Both the position numbers and the translations under genes were made by a program. The notes under the pieces were generated by a model. That model was not told the origin of the DNA, made no database searches, and saw only the letters and a list, made by a program, of their open reading frames with translations. DNA of 22,473 nucleotides from a virus: IMG/VR virus record IMGVR_UViG_3300011010_001092, positions 1 through 22,473 of that record, one strand, 5' to 3'. Of this stretch, positions 6,996-14,641 are shown piece after piece (position 1 is the stretch's first letter; the number at the start of each line of letters is the position of its first letter).

Positions 6996-8582
6996 ATGGA
7001 AATAGACCTTAATTTTTCACCAAGACCTCAACAAACTGAGATGTTAGAGTTTGTTAAGAGCTCAATAAACTTAGGTAAAAAATTCATCATGATTGAGGCA
7101 CCAACCGGCGTAGGTAAGTCATACGCATCAGTTATGATAGCTGAATGGTATCGTAATAGTTTTTCAAAAAAGGCAAAGGTTGATATATTAACTAATTCTA
7201 AGCTTTTACAAGAGCAGTATATTAAAGATTTTCCGTTTATGGCAAATCTAAAGGGCAAGACTAATTATTTCTGTAGAAGACAAAACATGAACTGTGGAGA
7301 AGCAGCAGTTTTAAACACAGCAGGTGGAACTAACTGTCATCCATGTCCATATAAATTAGCACAATCTAAGTTTTTACGTAGTCCGTTAAGTCTTACTAAC
7401 TTTCACCTAATAACTGCATATTCAATGTATTCTCCAGATATGCTAATTGAGAGAAAATCAAAGCTTCTAATTATAGACGAGTCTCACTCTTTTGAGGATA
7501 CTTTTTGCGACTTTATCTCATCTGTATACTCTGAAAGATCTATAAAAGCACTAGATATTTGGAGAGATTGGATGGAAAAAGATCTTTCCGAGATCTCATC
7601 ACTTACTGCACTATCTGAATATACAAGTTCAGTAATAATTACTCTACTAGATCAAAAATTCGAAGAACTCATAGGTGAGTCAAAAGAAGCGCGAACCAAA
7701 AAGAAAAAAGTAGAGCTCTTACGTAAAGCCGATCATGTCGATAAAACTCTCTGTAAGTTTAATAGATTTGTTAAAGACAAGGAAAATTACAAAAACAATT
7801 GGATTTTTGAAAAGGACCTAGACCAATTCGGTAAAATTAGGATCTTAGTAGAACCTATTTGGGGAAACATTTACCTTAATGACCTATTCTGGAGAGAATA
7901 CGATCATGTGATTATGATGTCAGGCACCATTCTTGATCAGGAACTTTTCTCCTTTATTATGGGAGTAGACGAAGAAAAGATGAGCTACTTGTCTTTACCT
8001 TGTCCATTCGATGCTGAAAAACGACCGATCATCTACCTAAAATTTGGTAAGATGTCATACTATAATAAAAAAGATACCTTTAGCAGAGCCGTGCCTATCC
8101 TAGGTAAAATTCTTGAAAAAAATCATGAAGTAAAAGGCATAATTCATACCTCAAACTATGAATTTAGCAATTGGATAAAGTCTTCAATCAAAGATTCACG
8201 ATTGATCTTTCATGATTCTTCAACTAGGGAAGCATCTCTAGAAAAACACCTAAGGTCTCAAAATTCAACAGTCTTAGTTTCACCATCCATGATCAATGGA
8301 ATAGATCTAAAAGACGATCTTTCCCGGTTTCAAGTGATATTAAAAGTACCTTTTCCTAATTTACTTAGTACTAAGATTAAAAAAAGACTAGAGACACGTA
8401 AAGAATGGTACAACTGGAAGTCCCTGATTGACCTTCTGCAGGCATATGGTAGATCAATTAGAAACGATGAAGATTGGGCAGAGACCTATATCTTAGATGA
8501 GTGTTTTGATCAGATACTTGAAAATAACAACGTGCCTCAATACTTTTTAGATGCACTAAAAATAAAAAAATTAAACAAATAA
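6996..8582 (+). CDS. Rad3/XPD/DinG-like superfamily 2 helicase with Fe-S cluster motif
   Basis: This 528-aa helicase has Walker A APTGVGKS (35-42), a DESH box (161-164) and a C-terminal motif VI YGRSIRND (484-491), the pattern of the XPD/Rad3/DinG branch of 5'-3' DNA helicases. Between motifs I and II are four cysteines (C93, C100, C114, C117) in the place of the 4Fe-4S domain of XPD. Motif III/IV-like MSGTILDQ is also visible. The family acts on forked or damaged DNA and R-loops. Here it follows the glycosylase gene by 88 nt and precedes gp39 by 6 nt, suggesting a repair/replication operon. T4 itself uses other helicases (Dda, UvsW), so this is a notable variation. A DinG-like nuclease domain is absent. 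Confidence 0.9.
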   Translation: MEIDLNFSPRPQQTEMLEFVKSSINLGKKFIMIEAPTGVGKSYASVMIAEWYRNSFSKKAKVDILTNSKLLQEQYIKDFPFMANLKGKTNYFCRRQNMNCGEAAVLNTAGGTNCHPCPYKLAQSKFLRSPLSLTNFHLITAYSMYSPDMLIERKSKLLIIDESHSFEDTFCDFISSVYSERSIKALDIWRDWMEKDLSEISSLTALSEYTSSVIITLLDQKFEELIGESKEARTKKKKVELLRKADHVDKTLCKFNRFVKDKENYKNNWIFEKDLDQFGKIRILVEPIWGNIYLNDLFWREYDHVIMMSGTILDQELFSFIMGVDEEKMSYLSLPCPFDAEKRPIIYLKFGKMSYYNKKDTFSRAVPILGKILEKNHEVKGIIHTSNYEFSNWIKSSIKDSRLIFHDSSTREASLEKHLRSQNSTVLVSPSMINGIDLKDDLSRFQVILKVPFPNLLSTKIKKRLETRKEWYNWKSLIDLLQAYGRSIRNDEDWAETYILDECFDQILENNNVPQYFLDALKIKKLNK

Positions 8583-8588
8583 AAGTTA

Positions 8589-10463
8589 ATGGCTAAACAG
8601 AAAGCAATCGAAAGTAAATATCAAAAATTAACAGATACTGAACACGTACTGCTTAGACCGTCTATGTATATTGGATCTGTTGCCATTCATACTGGCGATC
8701 AATACTTATACGATGGTGAAAAAGTAACGATTGAAGAAGTTAATTATAATCCAGGTTTTATCAAGCTATTTGATGAAATTGTTTCAAATTCAGTCGATGA
8801 ACACCGCCGTAATCCTAAATTAAATGAGATTAGAGTAACTATTAATTTAGATACTACTGGAATTACTATTTGGGATAATGGTGGAATTCCAGTTGAGAAA
8901 CACCCAGTCCACAAAGAATGGATTCCAGAAATGATTTTTTCAAATCTTAAAGCAGGTTCAAATTTCGATGATTCAGAACAACGCACAGTTGCTGGAACTA
9001 ATGGAGTCGGCTCAACCTTAACTAATATCTTTAGTAAATCATTTTCTATTTCTACTTGTGATGGTAAAAATAGGTTTGACCAGACGTTTACCAATAATAT
9101 GAGTAAACGAAGTACTGCTAGAATTAATCCAGCAAAGAGAGGATTTACTGAAATTGAATTCTTTCCAGATCTAGAAAGATTTAAAATGAAACACATAGAT
9201 GAAGTCTCATTTAAGATTCTATTTAAAAGATGCCTAGATCTAGTTGCTTGTAATAATAAACTGACCCTAAAGCTTACTAAGATAAGCGAAGGTGTTAAAA
9301 AGGACTTTGTTCTTAAGTTTAAAAGTTTTGAAGAGTATATTCAATTATATTCACAGGAATATTTCTTTGAAGAGACTCGAGATTGGAAGATAGGTTTTGC
9401 AAAGTCTGAAAACGGCTTTCAAAACGTAAGTTTTGTTAATTCAGTACATACTAAAGACGGTGGAACACACGTTGAATACATCACTAATCAGCTCATTGCA
9501 CAGCTAAGAGAAATGATTAAGAAGAAGCATAGAGTTGACGTAAAGCCCAGTGATATCAGAAATCATATATACGTTTTTATCGATTCAACTGTCGTAAATT
9601 CATTTTTTAGCTCACAAACTAAGGAAAAGCTGATTACTGAGATCAAAGATTTTGGTACGCGACATGATGTGACTGATAAAATTGCAAAACTAGTCTTTAA
9701 GTCAGAGATAATTGAATCTGTATTGGACTGGATCGAGAAAAAAGCACTTGCTCAAGAGAGAGCAGAGCTTAGAAAGCTAAATAAGGACCTAGATAAGACT
9801 AAAATTCCCAAGTTAATCGATGCACAACGTAAAGGTGATCGTGGTGTATGTGTTTTAGGAATATATGAAGGCTTGTCTGCGCTATCTGCAGTTCGTAAGT
9901 TTCGTGACACACAAACAGTCGGCGCATTTCCACTAAAAGGTAAATTTATCAACGTAAGCGAGATGAAAAGCTCTGAAATAATAAAAAACGATGAAGCTAT
10001 TCAGCTAATGGCTTCCTTAGGACTTAAATTAGGCGAAGAACCTAGAAATTTAAGGTATGGTCGAGTCTATATCTACACTGATGCTGATCCTGATGGAAAT
10101 TCAATCGCTTCTCTACTAATTAACTTCTTTGATAGGTATTGGCCAGAACTATTTGACCAAGGCCGCATCTACAAAGTAATGACTCCATTAGTAGTTGCTA
10201 AAAAAGCAAATAAGAAGATAAACTTTTACACAAACCATGAATTTGATAAGTGGTGTACTAAAAACAATCTTAATTCTTGGGAGATAGAGTATAAAAAAGG
10301 ACTAGCTGCCTTAGAAGACGACGAATATGAAGAAATCATAAAAAATCCCTATTTAATTCAACTTAAGAACGATAAATTGTATAAAGAGTCACTAGAAGCA
10401 TGGTTTGGTGGTGATTCTAAACCTAGAAAAGAACGAATATTAGCTACAAATGAAGTATTATAA
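8589..10463 (+). CDS. 39: Type II DNA topoisomerase large subunit (ATPase + TOPRIM), T4 gp39-like
   Basis: This 624-aa protein is the GyrB/ParE-like subunit of a T4-type topoisomerase. The GHKL ATPase shows E63-IVSN67, D96-N-G-G, and the glycine-rich lid AGTNGVGSTLT. The transducer domain follows. The TOPRIM domain has E427 in YEGLSA (the usual motif is EGDSA) and the metal-binding D498-x-D500-x-D502-G. The protein is intact, unlike T4 where this subunit is split into gp39 and gp60. It works with gp52 (10775-12139) to relax and decatenate phage DNA during replication. The start ATG lies 6 nt after the helicase stop with an A-rich leader. The stop region overlaps a short membrane ORF. Confidence 0.95.
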   Translation: MAKQKAIESKYQKLTDTEHVLLRPSMYIGSVAIHTGDQYLYDGEKVTIEEVNYNPGFIKLFDEIVSNSVDEHRRNPKLNEIRVTINLDTTGITIWDNGGIPVEKHPVHKEWIPEMIFSNLKAGSNFDDSEQRTVAGTNGVGSTLTNIFSKSFSISTCDGKNRFDQTFTNNMSKRSTARINPAKRGFTEIEFFPDLERFKMKHIDEVSFKILFKRCLDLVACNNKLTLKLTKISEGVKKDFVLKFKSFEEYIQLYSQEYFFEETRDWKIGFAKSENGFQNVSFVNSVHTKDGGTHVEYITNQLIAQLREMIKKKHRVDVKPSDIRNHIYVFIDSTVVNSFFSSQTKEKLITEIKDFGTRHDVTDKIAKLVFKSEIIESVLDWIEKKALAQERAELRKLNKDLDKTKIPKLIDAQRKGDRGVCVLGIYEGLSALSAVRKFRDTQTVGAFPLKGKFINVSEMKSSEIIKNDEAIQLMASLGLKLGEEPRNLRYGRVYIYTDADPDGNSIASLLINFFDRYWPELFDQGRIYKVMTPLVVAKKANKKINFYTNHEFDKWCTKNNLNSWEIEYKKGLAALEDDEYEEIIKNPYLIQLKNDKLYKESLEAWFGGDSKPRKERILATNEVL

Positions 10464-10560
10464 CGAACATCAGCGTGCACCAAAGTTTATATTTATTTGG
10501 TTAGTAATTATCTTAAGTATAATTGGCTCTTCTTACCTATTAATTAGAACTTTTTTATAA
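10450..10560 (+). CDS. Putative membrane microprotein, 36 aa
   Basis: A 36-codon frame begins 14 nt inside the end of the gp39 gene and stops at 10560. It encodes a polar N terminus (MKYYNEHQRAPK) and a single strong transmembrane segment (FIFIWLVIILSIIGSSYLLI), then R-T-F-L. Such single-pass microproteins are common in large phages. No family is recognised. Together with the next short frame it fills most of the 311-nt gap between gp39 and gp52. Its reality rests on the hydrophobic pattern and packing only. Confidence 0.5.
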   Translation: MKYYNEHQRAPKFIFIWLVIILSIIGSSYLLIRTFL

Positions 10561-10613
10561 CCCAAGAGTACTAGTAAGAAAAGTAAAAACACCTTTTAAA
10601 AATTACAAGGAAT

Positions 10614-10730
10614 ATGATAGTTATTAAAGTTATCGCAGCAACAGTCATATTAGCTCTCTGGCTTGTATTAACAGTCTTAAGTGCTGCACTTTTAGTGGAT
10701 TCAATTAAATACTTTAAAAAAGATAAATGA
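10614..10730 (+). CDS. Putative membrane microprotein, 38 aa
   Basis: A 38-codon frame encodes one long hydrophobic helix (IKVIAATVILALWLVLTVLS and on to about residue 28) followed by a positively charged tail (KYFKKDK), which predicts a cytoplasmic C terminus. An AAGGA precedes the ATG at 2-3 nt spacing, a rare Shine-Dalgarno-like match in this window but closer than usual. It lies between the two topoisomerase subunits; the remaining DNA to 10774 is AT-rich leader with no other feature I can support. Function unknown. Confidence 0.5.
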   Translation: MIVIKVIAATVILALWLVLTVLSAALLVDSIKYFKKDK

Positions 10731-10774
10731 GTATAGTATTATCTTATAACACAACCTATAAAAAATTATTTTAA

Positions 10775-12139
10775 ATGCGGCCAGAAGTAAAGACAGTTAC
10801 TGACTATTTAGATAGCGACTATAGAGACTATGCTAAGTACGTAGTTGAAGAAAGAGCTATACCTTCTGTAATAGACGGATTTAAACCTACTCAACGTAAG
10901 ATAATTTTCGTTGCAAATAAGGTCTGGAGGAACGGCTCAGAAAAACCATTGAAGATATTTCAATTAGCTGGAAAAGTTGCCTCAGATGCCCATTATCATC
11001 ATGGTGATGGCTCCCTAAACGGCGCGATAGTGACAATGGCACAAAAGTTTAAAAACTCAATGCCTGTACTAGATTCAATAGGTCAATTTGGTTCATTAAG
11101 GTCACCTGAGGCAGGTGCACCTAGATATATTTCAACAAAATTACACCAAAACTTTAGACTGCTATATAAAGATTTTGAACTACTTGAGTCAAGATATGAA
11201 GAAGGCAACGAGATAGAACCTAACTACTTTCTTCCAATAATACCTACTGTTCTACTAAATGGAGGTAGTGGAATTGCAGTAGGTTTTGCTACAAATATAT
11301 TAAACCGCAATCCATTAACACTTGTTGATGCTTGCCTAAAAAAACTTAATGGTGGCACTTTTCAGGACCCTACACCATGGTATTTAGAGTTTAATGGAGA
11401 GTGTATCCAAAATCCAGAATCACACCTTTCTTGGACGTTTAGAGGTAAATATGAGATAAAAAACACATCAACCGTTAGAATCTTAGAACTTCCTCCATCT
11501 GTTACCTATGAAAAATTCGACCAGCACCTAATTAACATAGAAGATAAGCGTAATATTGCAGCATACGAAAATAACTGTAAATCTAATATCGACTATACTC
11601 TAAAGTTTAGAAGAGAGGATTTAAAGACTATAAAAGACTCAGCTAAGCTAGAAAGACTCATTAAAATGGAGGAGAGACAGACTGAAAACTTCACTGTCTT
11701 GGATGAAAACGGCAAACTTAAGATCTTTACATCAGCTAAAGAGATAATAGAATATTTTGTAGATTTTAGACTTACCTACTATTTAAAGAGAAAAAGATAT
11801 ATTATCAATAGGCTTGAATCAGAACTATTGTTTCTTTCAAACCGTGCACGTTTCATTAAAGCAATAATAGATGAAGAGCTACTGGTAAACAATGTTCCTA
11901 AAAGTCAAATTTTACTATATCTTAAGACTGCTGATTTTGATGAAGTTGATGACTCATACTCATATCTGTTAAATATGCCAATCCATACTCTTACTTTTGA
12001 GAAGTTCCAAGAATTGCTTTCTCAAGTAGAAAATAGGCAACTTGAGCTCACAGATATTAAAAAAATAGAACCCATCGATATGTATAAAAGTGATCTTTTA
12101 GAGCTAAAAAAGGCGTTAAGTAAAACTTTTACCTCTTAA
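10775..12139 (+). CDS. 52: Type II DNA topoisomerase medium subunit (cleavage subunit), T4 gp52-like
   Basis: This 454-aa GyrA/ParC-like protein carries the strand-breaking tyrosine Y118 in EAGAPRYIS, preceded by the winged-helix features HYHHGDGSL (73-81) and QFGSLRSPEAG. The tower region and coiled coil (LTYYLKRKRYIINRLESEL) follow. It lacks the GyrA C-terminal beta-pinwheel, as T4 gp52 does. It pairs with the gp39-like ATPase/TOPRIM subunit encoded just upstream. The gap contains two membrane microprotein frames and an AT-rich leader (TATAGT at 10732, TTATAA at 10744), which may give it its own promoter. The ATG has no Shine-Dalgarno sequence. Confidence 0.95.
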   Translation: MRPEVKTVTDYLDSDYRDYAKYVVEERAIPSVIDGFKPTQRKIIFVANKVWRNGSEKPLKIFQLAGKVASDAHYHHGDGSLNGAIVTMAQKFKNSMPVLDSIGQFGSLRSPEAGAPRYISTKLHQNFRLLYKDFELLESRYEEGNEIEPNYFLPIIPTVLLNGGSGIAVGFATNILNRNPLTLVDACLKKLNGGTFQDPTPWYLEFNGECIQNPESHLSWTFRGKYEIKNTSTVRILELPPSVTYEKFDQHLINIEDKRNIAAYENNCKSNIDYTLKFRREDLKTIKDSAKLERLIKMEERQTENFTVLDENGKLKIFTSAKEIIEYFVDFRLTYYLKRKRYIINRLESELLFLSNRARFIKAIIDEELLVNNVPKSQILLYLKTADFDEVDDSYSYLLNMPIHTLTFEKFQELLSQVENRQLELTDIKKIEPIDMYKSDLLELKKALSKTFTS

Positions 12140-12144
12140 TCAAG

Positions 12145-12150
12145 TATAAT
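12145..12150 (+). promoter_or_regulatory. Possible -10 element
   Basis: TATAAT lies 19 nt before the ATG at 12170, in the gap after gp52. There is no clear -35 at standard spacing. It is a weak candidate for expression of the 12170-13634 genes. Confidence 0.3.
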
Positions 12151-12169
12151 CATTATTAAAAACATAAAA

Positions 12170-12400
12170 ATGTCAGAATTTTCAAAACAATATTGCGAGT
12201 CTACTAAACATGGATTTGCACCAGACTTTGACGTATTGGAAATAGCTAATACTTTAAATGCAGGCTACTATATTCCGCAGATATGCGAAGGCTATGGCTT
12301 TATTGGTATAGCTAAAGACGATAGTTCAAATATTATCCTTGCTTTTAGAGCAGATGACAATAAAATAGAATGGAAAAAATACTCAGAAGTAATCATATGA
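12170..12400 (+). CDS. Hypothetical protein, 76 aa
   Basis: This small soluble protein is not recognised. The sequence alternates acidic and aromatic residues, with a helix-like start (SKQYCESTKHGFAPDFDVLEIANTL, shown here only as its extent, residues 5-29) and a beta-rich end (YGFIGIAKDDSSNIILAFRA). Its overall size and strand pattern would fit a small alpha/beta domain. It ends with an ATGA overlap onto the secreted-protein gene, so the two are probably translated together. No catalytic motif is visible. Confidence 0.65.
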   Translation: MSEFSKQYCESTKHGFAPDFDVLEIANTLNAGYYIPQICEGYGFIGIAKDDSSNIILAFRADDNKIEWKKYSEVII

Positions 12401-12687
12401 AATCATTAATCTTTTTCTTACTAATAAACGTAAGCGTATTTTCACAAAAATCCTTTGTTAGCAATGAGCTAGTCGTTTCAAATCCATCACGGGATACTGC
12501 TTATATAAAAAACGATGAACTAGGTAGAAACATATACCACTCCTGGAAACTGGACCCTTATTACAATGGAAAGAAGGTAGTAGTTGCCCTAGTTGATGAC
12601 TTAACTCCATATCATGAGTTTTATTCTAGACTAACTGAAAGCGATATGGTTACTGTAGAAAGAAGAAGAAAAAGATCTAAGAATTAA
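12397..12687 (+). CDS. Small protein with signal peptide, flavobacterial style
   Basis: Starting at the ATG at 12397 (ATGA overlap with the previous stop), this 96-aa protein has a textbook signal peptide: MKSLIFFLLINVSVFS then Q-K-S. The pattern of short Lys N terminus, FFLL core and SVFSQ end is typical of secreted Flavobacteriia proteins. No lipobox Cys is present. The mature part is about 80 aa, polar, with a very basic end (VERRRKRSKN). An upstream in-frame ATG at 12370 would add nine residues before the signal and is less likely. Function unknown; an exported phage protein acting in the periplasm or envelope (lysis or superinfection control) is possible. Confidence 0.65.
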   Translation: MKSLIFFLLINVSVFSQKSFVSNELVVSNPSRDTAYIKNDELGRNIYHSWKLDPYYNGKKVVVALVDDLTPYHEFYSRLTESDMVTVERRRKRSKN

Positions 12688-12692
12688 AAAAT

Positions 12693-13634
12693 ATGAAAGG
12701 TAAACTTTTAAAAGAACTTATGGAAATGGAAAATTCTGATGAATTAAAAAGAGAAAGCATCGACCAGACCGTTTCATGCTGGCGACCTTTACCAAATAGA
12801 GAGTATTGTCCAGCACATGCAATAATAAATGAAGTGCCTTCAGGTTTTTATGAAATATACTATAATCGTGAAATTGGCCAAAATACTCTAAAGAATCTAC
12901 CGTTTACTACTGACGAACTCTATAAGCTACCTTCCCTTGAGATTCAGGAAATACTTTCTGATATTCAAAAATTTTGGGATAATCGAAAACTTTATTTAAA
13001 GTATAGATTTGTTCATAAGCGAGGTATATTATTATATGGTGAACCAGGCTGCGGCAAATCGGGAATAATTCAGTTATGTATTGAACAAATAATAGACCTA
13101 AACGGTATTGTTATTAACATTAAAGACGAAGACTCAATAGACAGCTTTATTGAGTTTATACCTAAGTTTAGAAGCATTGAACCTAAGCGGCCAATTGTTG
13201 TAATCTTAGAAGACTTAGAAGCAATTGCCGGTGAAGGTAAATACGCAGCAAGTCAATTACTAAACATTCTAGATGGTGTAAAGCAAATCGAGAACGTAGT
13301 CTATATTGCAACAACTAACTATCCTGAAAAACTAGAAGAGCGCATTTCAAATCGTCCATCTAGATTTGACCGTAGGTACCAAGTAAATATGCCTAATCCT
13401 GAGATCAGGGAGGCCTATATAAGGGCAAAACTAGGAGATAAAGTAAATGACATTGATCTACTCGATTGGGTCAATAAAACAGAAGATATGTCTCTTTCTC
13501 ACATAAAAGAACTTATTATCTCAGTATTTTTACTAGATAAGAATTTCGAAGATGCCCTTTCCCTAATGCAAGGAATGAAGATAAAGCCTAGAGTAAAGAA
13601 GACTGGAGAAAAATCGATTGGCTTTAGTAGATAA
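12693..13634 (+). CDS. AAA+ ATPase, BCS1-like
   Basis: This 313-aa protein has one AAA+ domain: Walker A GEPGCGKS (116-123), Walker B-type VVILEDLEAI (169-178), sensor-1 N209 in ATTNYPEKL, and the arginine-finger segment RPSRFDRR (221-228). The ED-LE Walker B and the RPSRFD motif are closest to the BCS1 branch of AAA proteins. The N-terminal 100 residues are not recognised and have no membrane helix. BCS1-type proteins remodel or translocate proteins; clamp-loader or helicase features are absent. It is followed by late elements driving the holin-like gene, and its own expression probably comes from upstream. The substrate in this phage is unknown. Confidence 0.85.
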   Translation: MKGKLLKELMEMENSDELKRESIDQTVSCWRPLPNREYCPAHAIINEVPSGFYEIYYNREIGQNTLKNLPFTTDELYKLPSLEIQEILSDIQKFWDNRKLYLKYRFVHKRGILLYGEPGCGKSGIIQLCIEQIIDLNGIVINIKDEDSIDSFIEFIPKFRSIEPKRPIVVILEDLEAIAGEGKYAASQLLNILDGVKQIENVVYIATTNYPEKLEERISNRPSRFDRRYQVNMPNPEIREAYIRAKLGDKVNDIDLLDWVNKTEDMSLSHIKELIISVFLLDKNFEDALSLMQGMKIKPRVKKTGEKSIGFSR

Positions 13635-13661
13635 TAAATAACAAATAAAGAGATAAATAAA
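13633..13661 (+). promoter_or_regulatory. Tandem late-promoter-like elements
   Basis: Two copies of the element lie in the gap after the AAA gene: AATAAATAAC (13633-13642, overlapping the AAA stop) and GATAAATAAA (13652-13661). The second lies 15 nt before the holin-like ATG, matching the spacing seen on the minus strand before structural genes. Confidence 0.55.
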
Positions 13662-13676
13662 TAAAACAATTAAAAG

Positions 13677-13847
13677 ATGAATAAGCAACAAATCATAGGA
13701 ATAATTAGACACAGTTTAACATTTATAGGTGGTATACTAGTAATGAAAGGAATAATCGATGAATCTACTCTAGGTGAGGTAATTGGAGGTGTTATTACCC
13801 TTACTGGTACACTTTGGTCAATTATTGAAAAGAACAAAGCTGTATAA
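13677..13847 (+). CDS. Small membrane protein, holin-like
   Basis: This 56-aa protein has two hydrophobic segments, about residues 6-26 (IIGIIRHSLTFIGGILVMKG) and 34-50 (EVIGGVITLTGTLWSII), joined by a short polar turn (IIDEST) and ending in a charged tail (EKNKAV). The arrangement and the RHSLTFIGGILV...KG pattern resemble small phage holin-like proteins, which open the inner membrane at lysis. Tandem late-promoter-like elements directly precede it, which suits a late lysis role. No endolysin gene is visible next to it. The holin assignment is by pattern only. Confidence 0.7.
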   Translation: MNKQQIIGIIRHSLTFIGGILVMKGIIDESTLGEVIGGVITLTGTLWSIIEKNKAV

Positions 13848-13849
13848 CT

Positions 13850-14215
13850 GTGGCAAATTTTTCATCTGCCTTATTGGGAATCTTAAACCAGTTAAAAGTA
13901 TTACACTGGCAGACTCAATCTTACGCTAAACATCAAGCATTTGGTGAAGCATATGACGAATTAGATGACTTAATTGACACATTCGTTGAAGTATATATGG
14001 GTAAGCATGGAAGAATAATCATAGAAAAGGATGATACTATTAACTTAGTAAACATTGGAGAGATGGATCAAGATGAATTCTTGACTGTAATTTGTGAGTT
14101 CTTATACTCTTTTAATAATCAATTAGATAGTAATAAAGATACTGACTTACTAAACATTCGTGACGAGATGTTAGCTACAGTTAATAAGTTAAAGTATTTA
14201 CTGACCCTACAATAA
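13850..14215 (+). CDS. Helical protein, DUF5856-like with Dps-like features
   Basis: This 121-aa protein starts with GTG two nt after the holin-like stop, implying coupled translation. It is predicted all-helical. The segment LHWQTQSYAKHQAFGEAYDE (18-37) followed by LIDTFVEVYMG (41-51) resembles the helix pair of Dps/ferritin-like proteins, in which HW, a second His and D-x3-E line the dinuclear iron site. Here H19, H28, D43 and E47 are present, but the spacing between the two His is shorter than in Dps and the intermediate Asp is missing. I recall similar uncharacterised proteins in T4-like phages (DUF5856). Iron binding is an inference; a structural helical bundle is equally possible. Confidence 0.75.
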   Translation: MANFSSALLGILNQLKVLHWQTQSYAKHQAFGEAYDELDDLIDTFVEVYMGKHGRIIIEKDDTINLVNIGEMDQDEFLTVICEFLYSFNNQLDSNKDTDLLNIRDEMLATVNKLKYLLTLQ

Positions 14216-14220
14216 TAAGA

Positions 14221-14553
14221 TTAATTAATTAATTTTTCAACGTAGGTACATGTTTCGCCTGCGATAAAACCTTTTTCTAAAAGAAGAGTCAAAGATGCTG
14301 GTTTACACCATGCATACACTACAAATCCTTCATATTTACTCTTAACGTATTCCCAGCGAGTATCCCATAGTCTTCTAAATACACCTTTTAGTCGATGTTC
14401 TTCGTGCACCCAAGCGTCTAGAAATTTTATTTTATTGTTCTCTTCTCTTTCCATATAGATATGACCTATGATTTCGCCATTTAACATAGCAATCCAGGTC
14501 TCAAGCTGTTGTGCGTTACTCTTTAGGTGAATTATTTTTATGTCTTCTATCAT
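14221..14553 (-). CDS. GNAT-family acetyltransferase, small
   Basis: This 110-aa protein looks like a compact GNAT N-acetyltransferase. LDAWVHEEHRLKGVFRRLW (about 45-63) matches strand 4 and the acetyl-CoA pyrophosphate loop (R/Q-x-x-G-x-G/A; here R54-x-x-G57-V-F), and LLLEKGFIAGETCTYVEKLI fits the C-terminal strands. IAMLNGEIIGHIYM matches strands 2-3. It is at the short end for the family. The gene is on the minus strand, just downstream of the capsid terminator and convergent with the + strand gene ending at 14215 (5-nt gap), so it likely has its own promoter in 14554-14594. The acetyl acceptor is unknown. Confidence 0.75.
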   Translation of the reverse strand: MIEDIKIIHLKSNAQQLETWIAMLNGEIIGHIYMEREENNKIKFLDAWVHEEHRLKGVFRRLWDTRWEYVKSKYEGFVVYAWCKPASLTLLLEKGFIAGETCTYVEKLIN

Positions 14554-14594
14554 AATTTAGTTAAGTTAAGTTTAATACAGTCCCTTATAAACAA

Positions 14595-14623
14595 GAAAAA
14601 GGAACCCGAAGGTTCCTTTTTTC
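14595..14623 (-). terminator. Intrinsic terminator after the capsid gene (bidirectional)
   Basis: On the minus strand a GGAACC / GGTTCC stem is closed by a TTCG loop (the C-UUCG-G type, very stable) and followed by a T-run; an A-tract before the stem also pairs with it. It starts 19 nt after the major capsid stop. Read on the + strand the stem is followed by six T, so it could also stop + strand transcripts coming from 13677-14215. Confidence 0.9.
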
Positions 14624-14641
14624 TTTATAGTTAGTTTAATA

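Noticed and set aside
8744-9196. Minus-strand 150-codon frame inside gp39
   Set aside because: Antisense shadow within a well-conserved ATPase domain.
12370-12396. ATG at 12370 as start of the secreted protein
   Set aside because: It would put nine polar residues before a perfect signal peptide; ATG 12397 overlaps the previous stop (ATGA) as elsewhere in the window.
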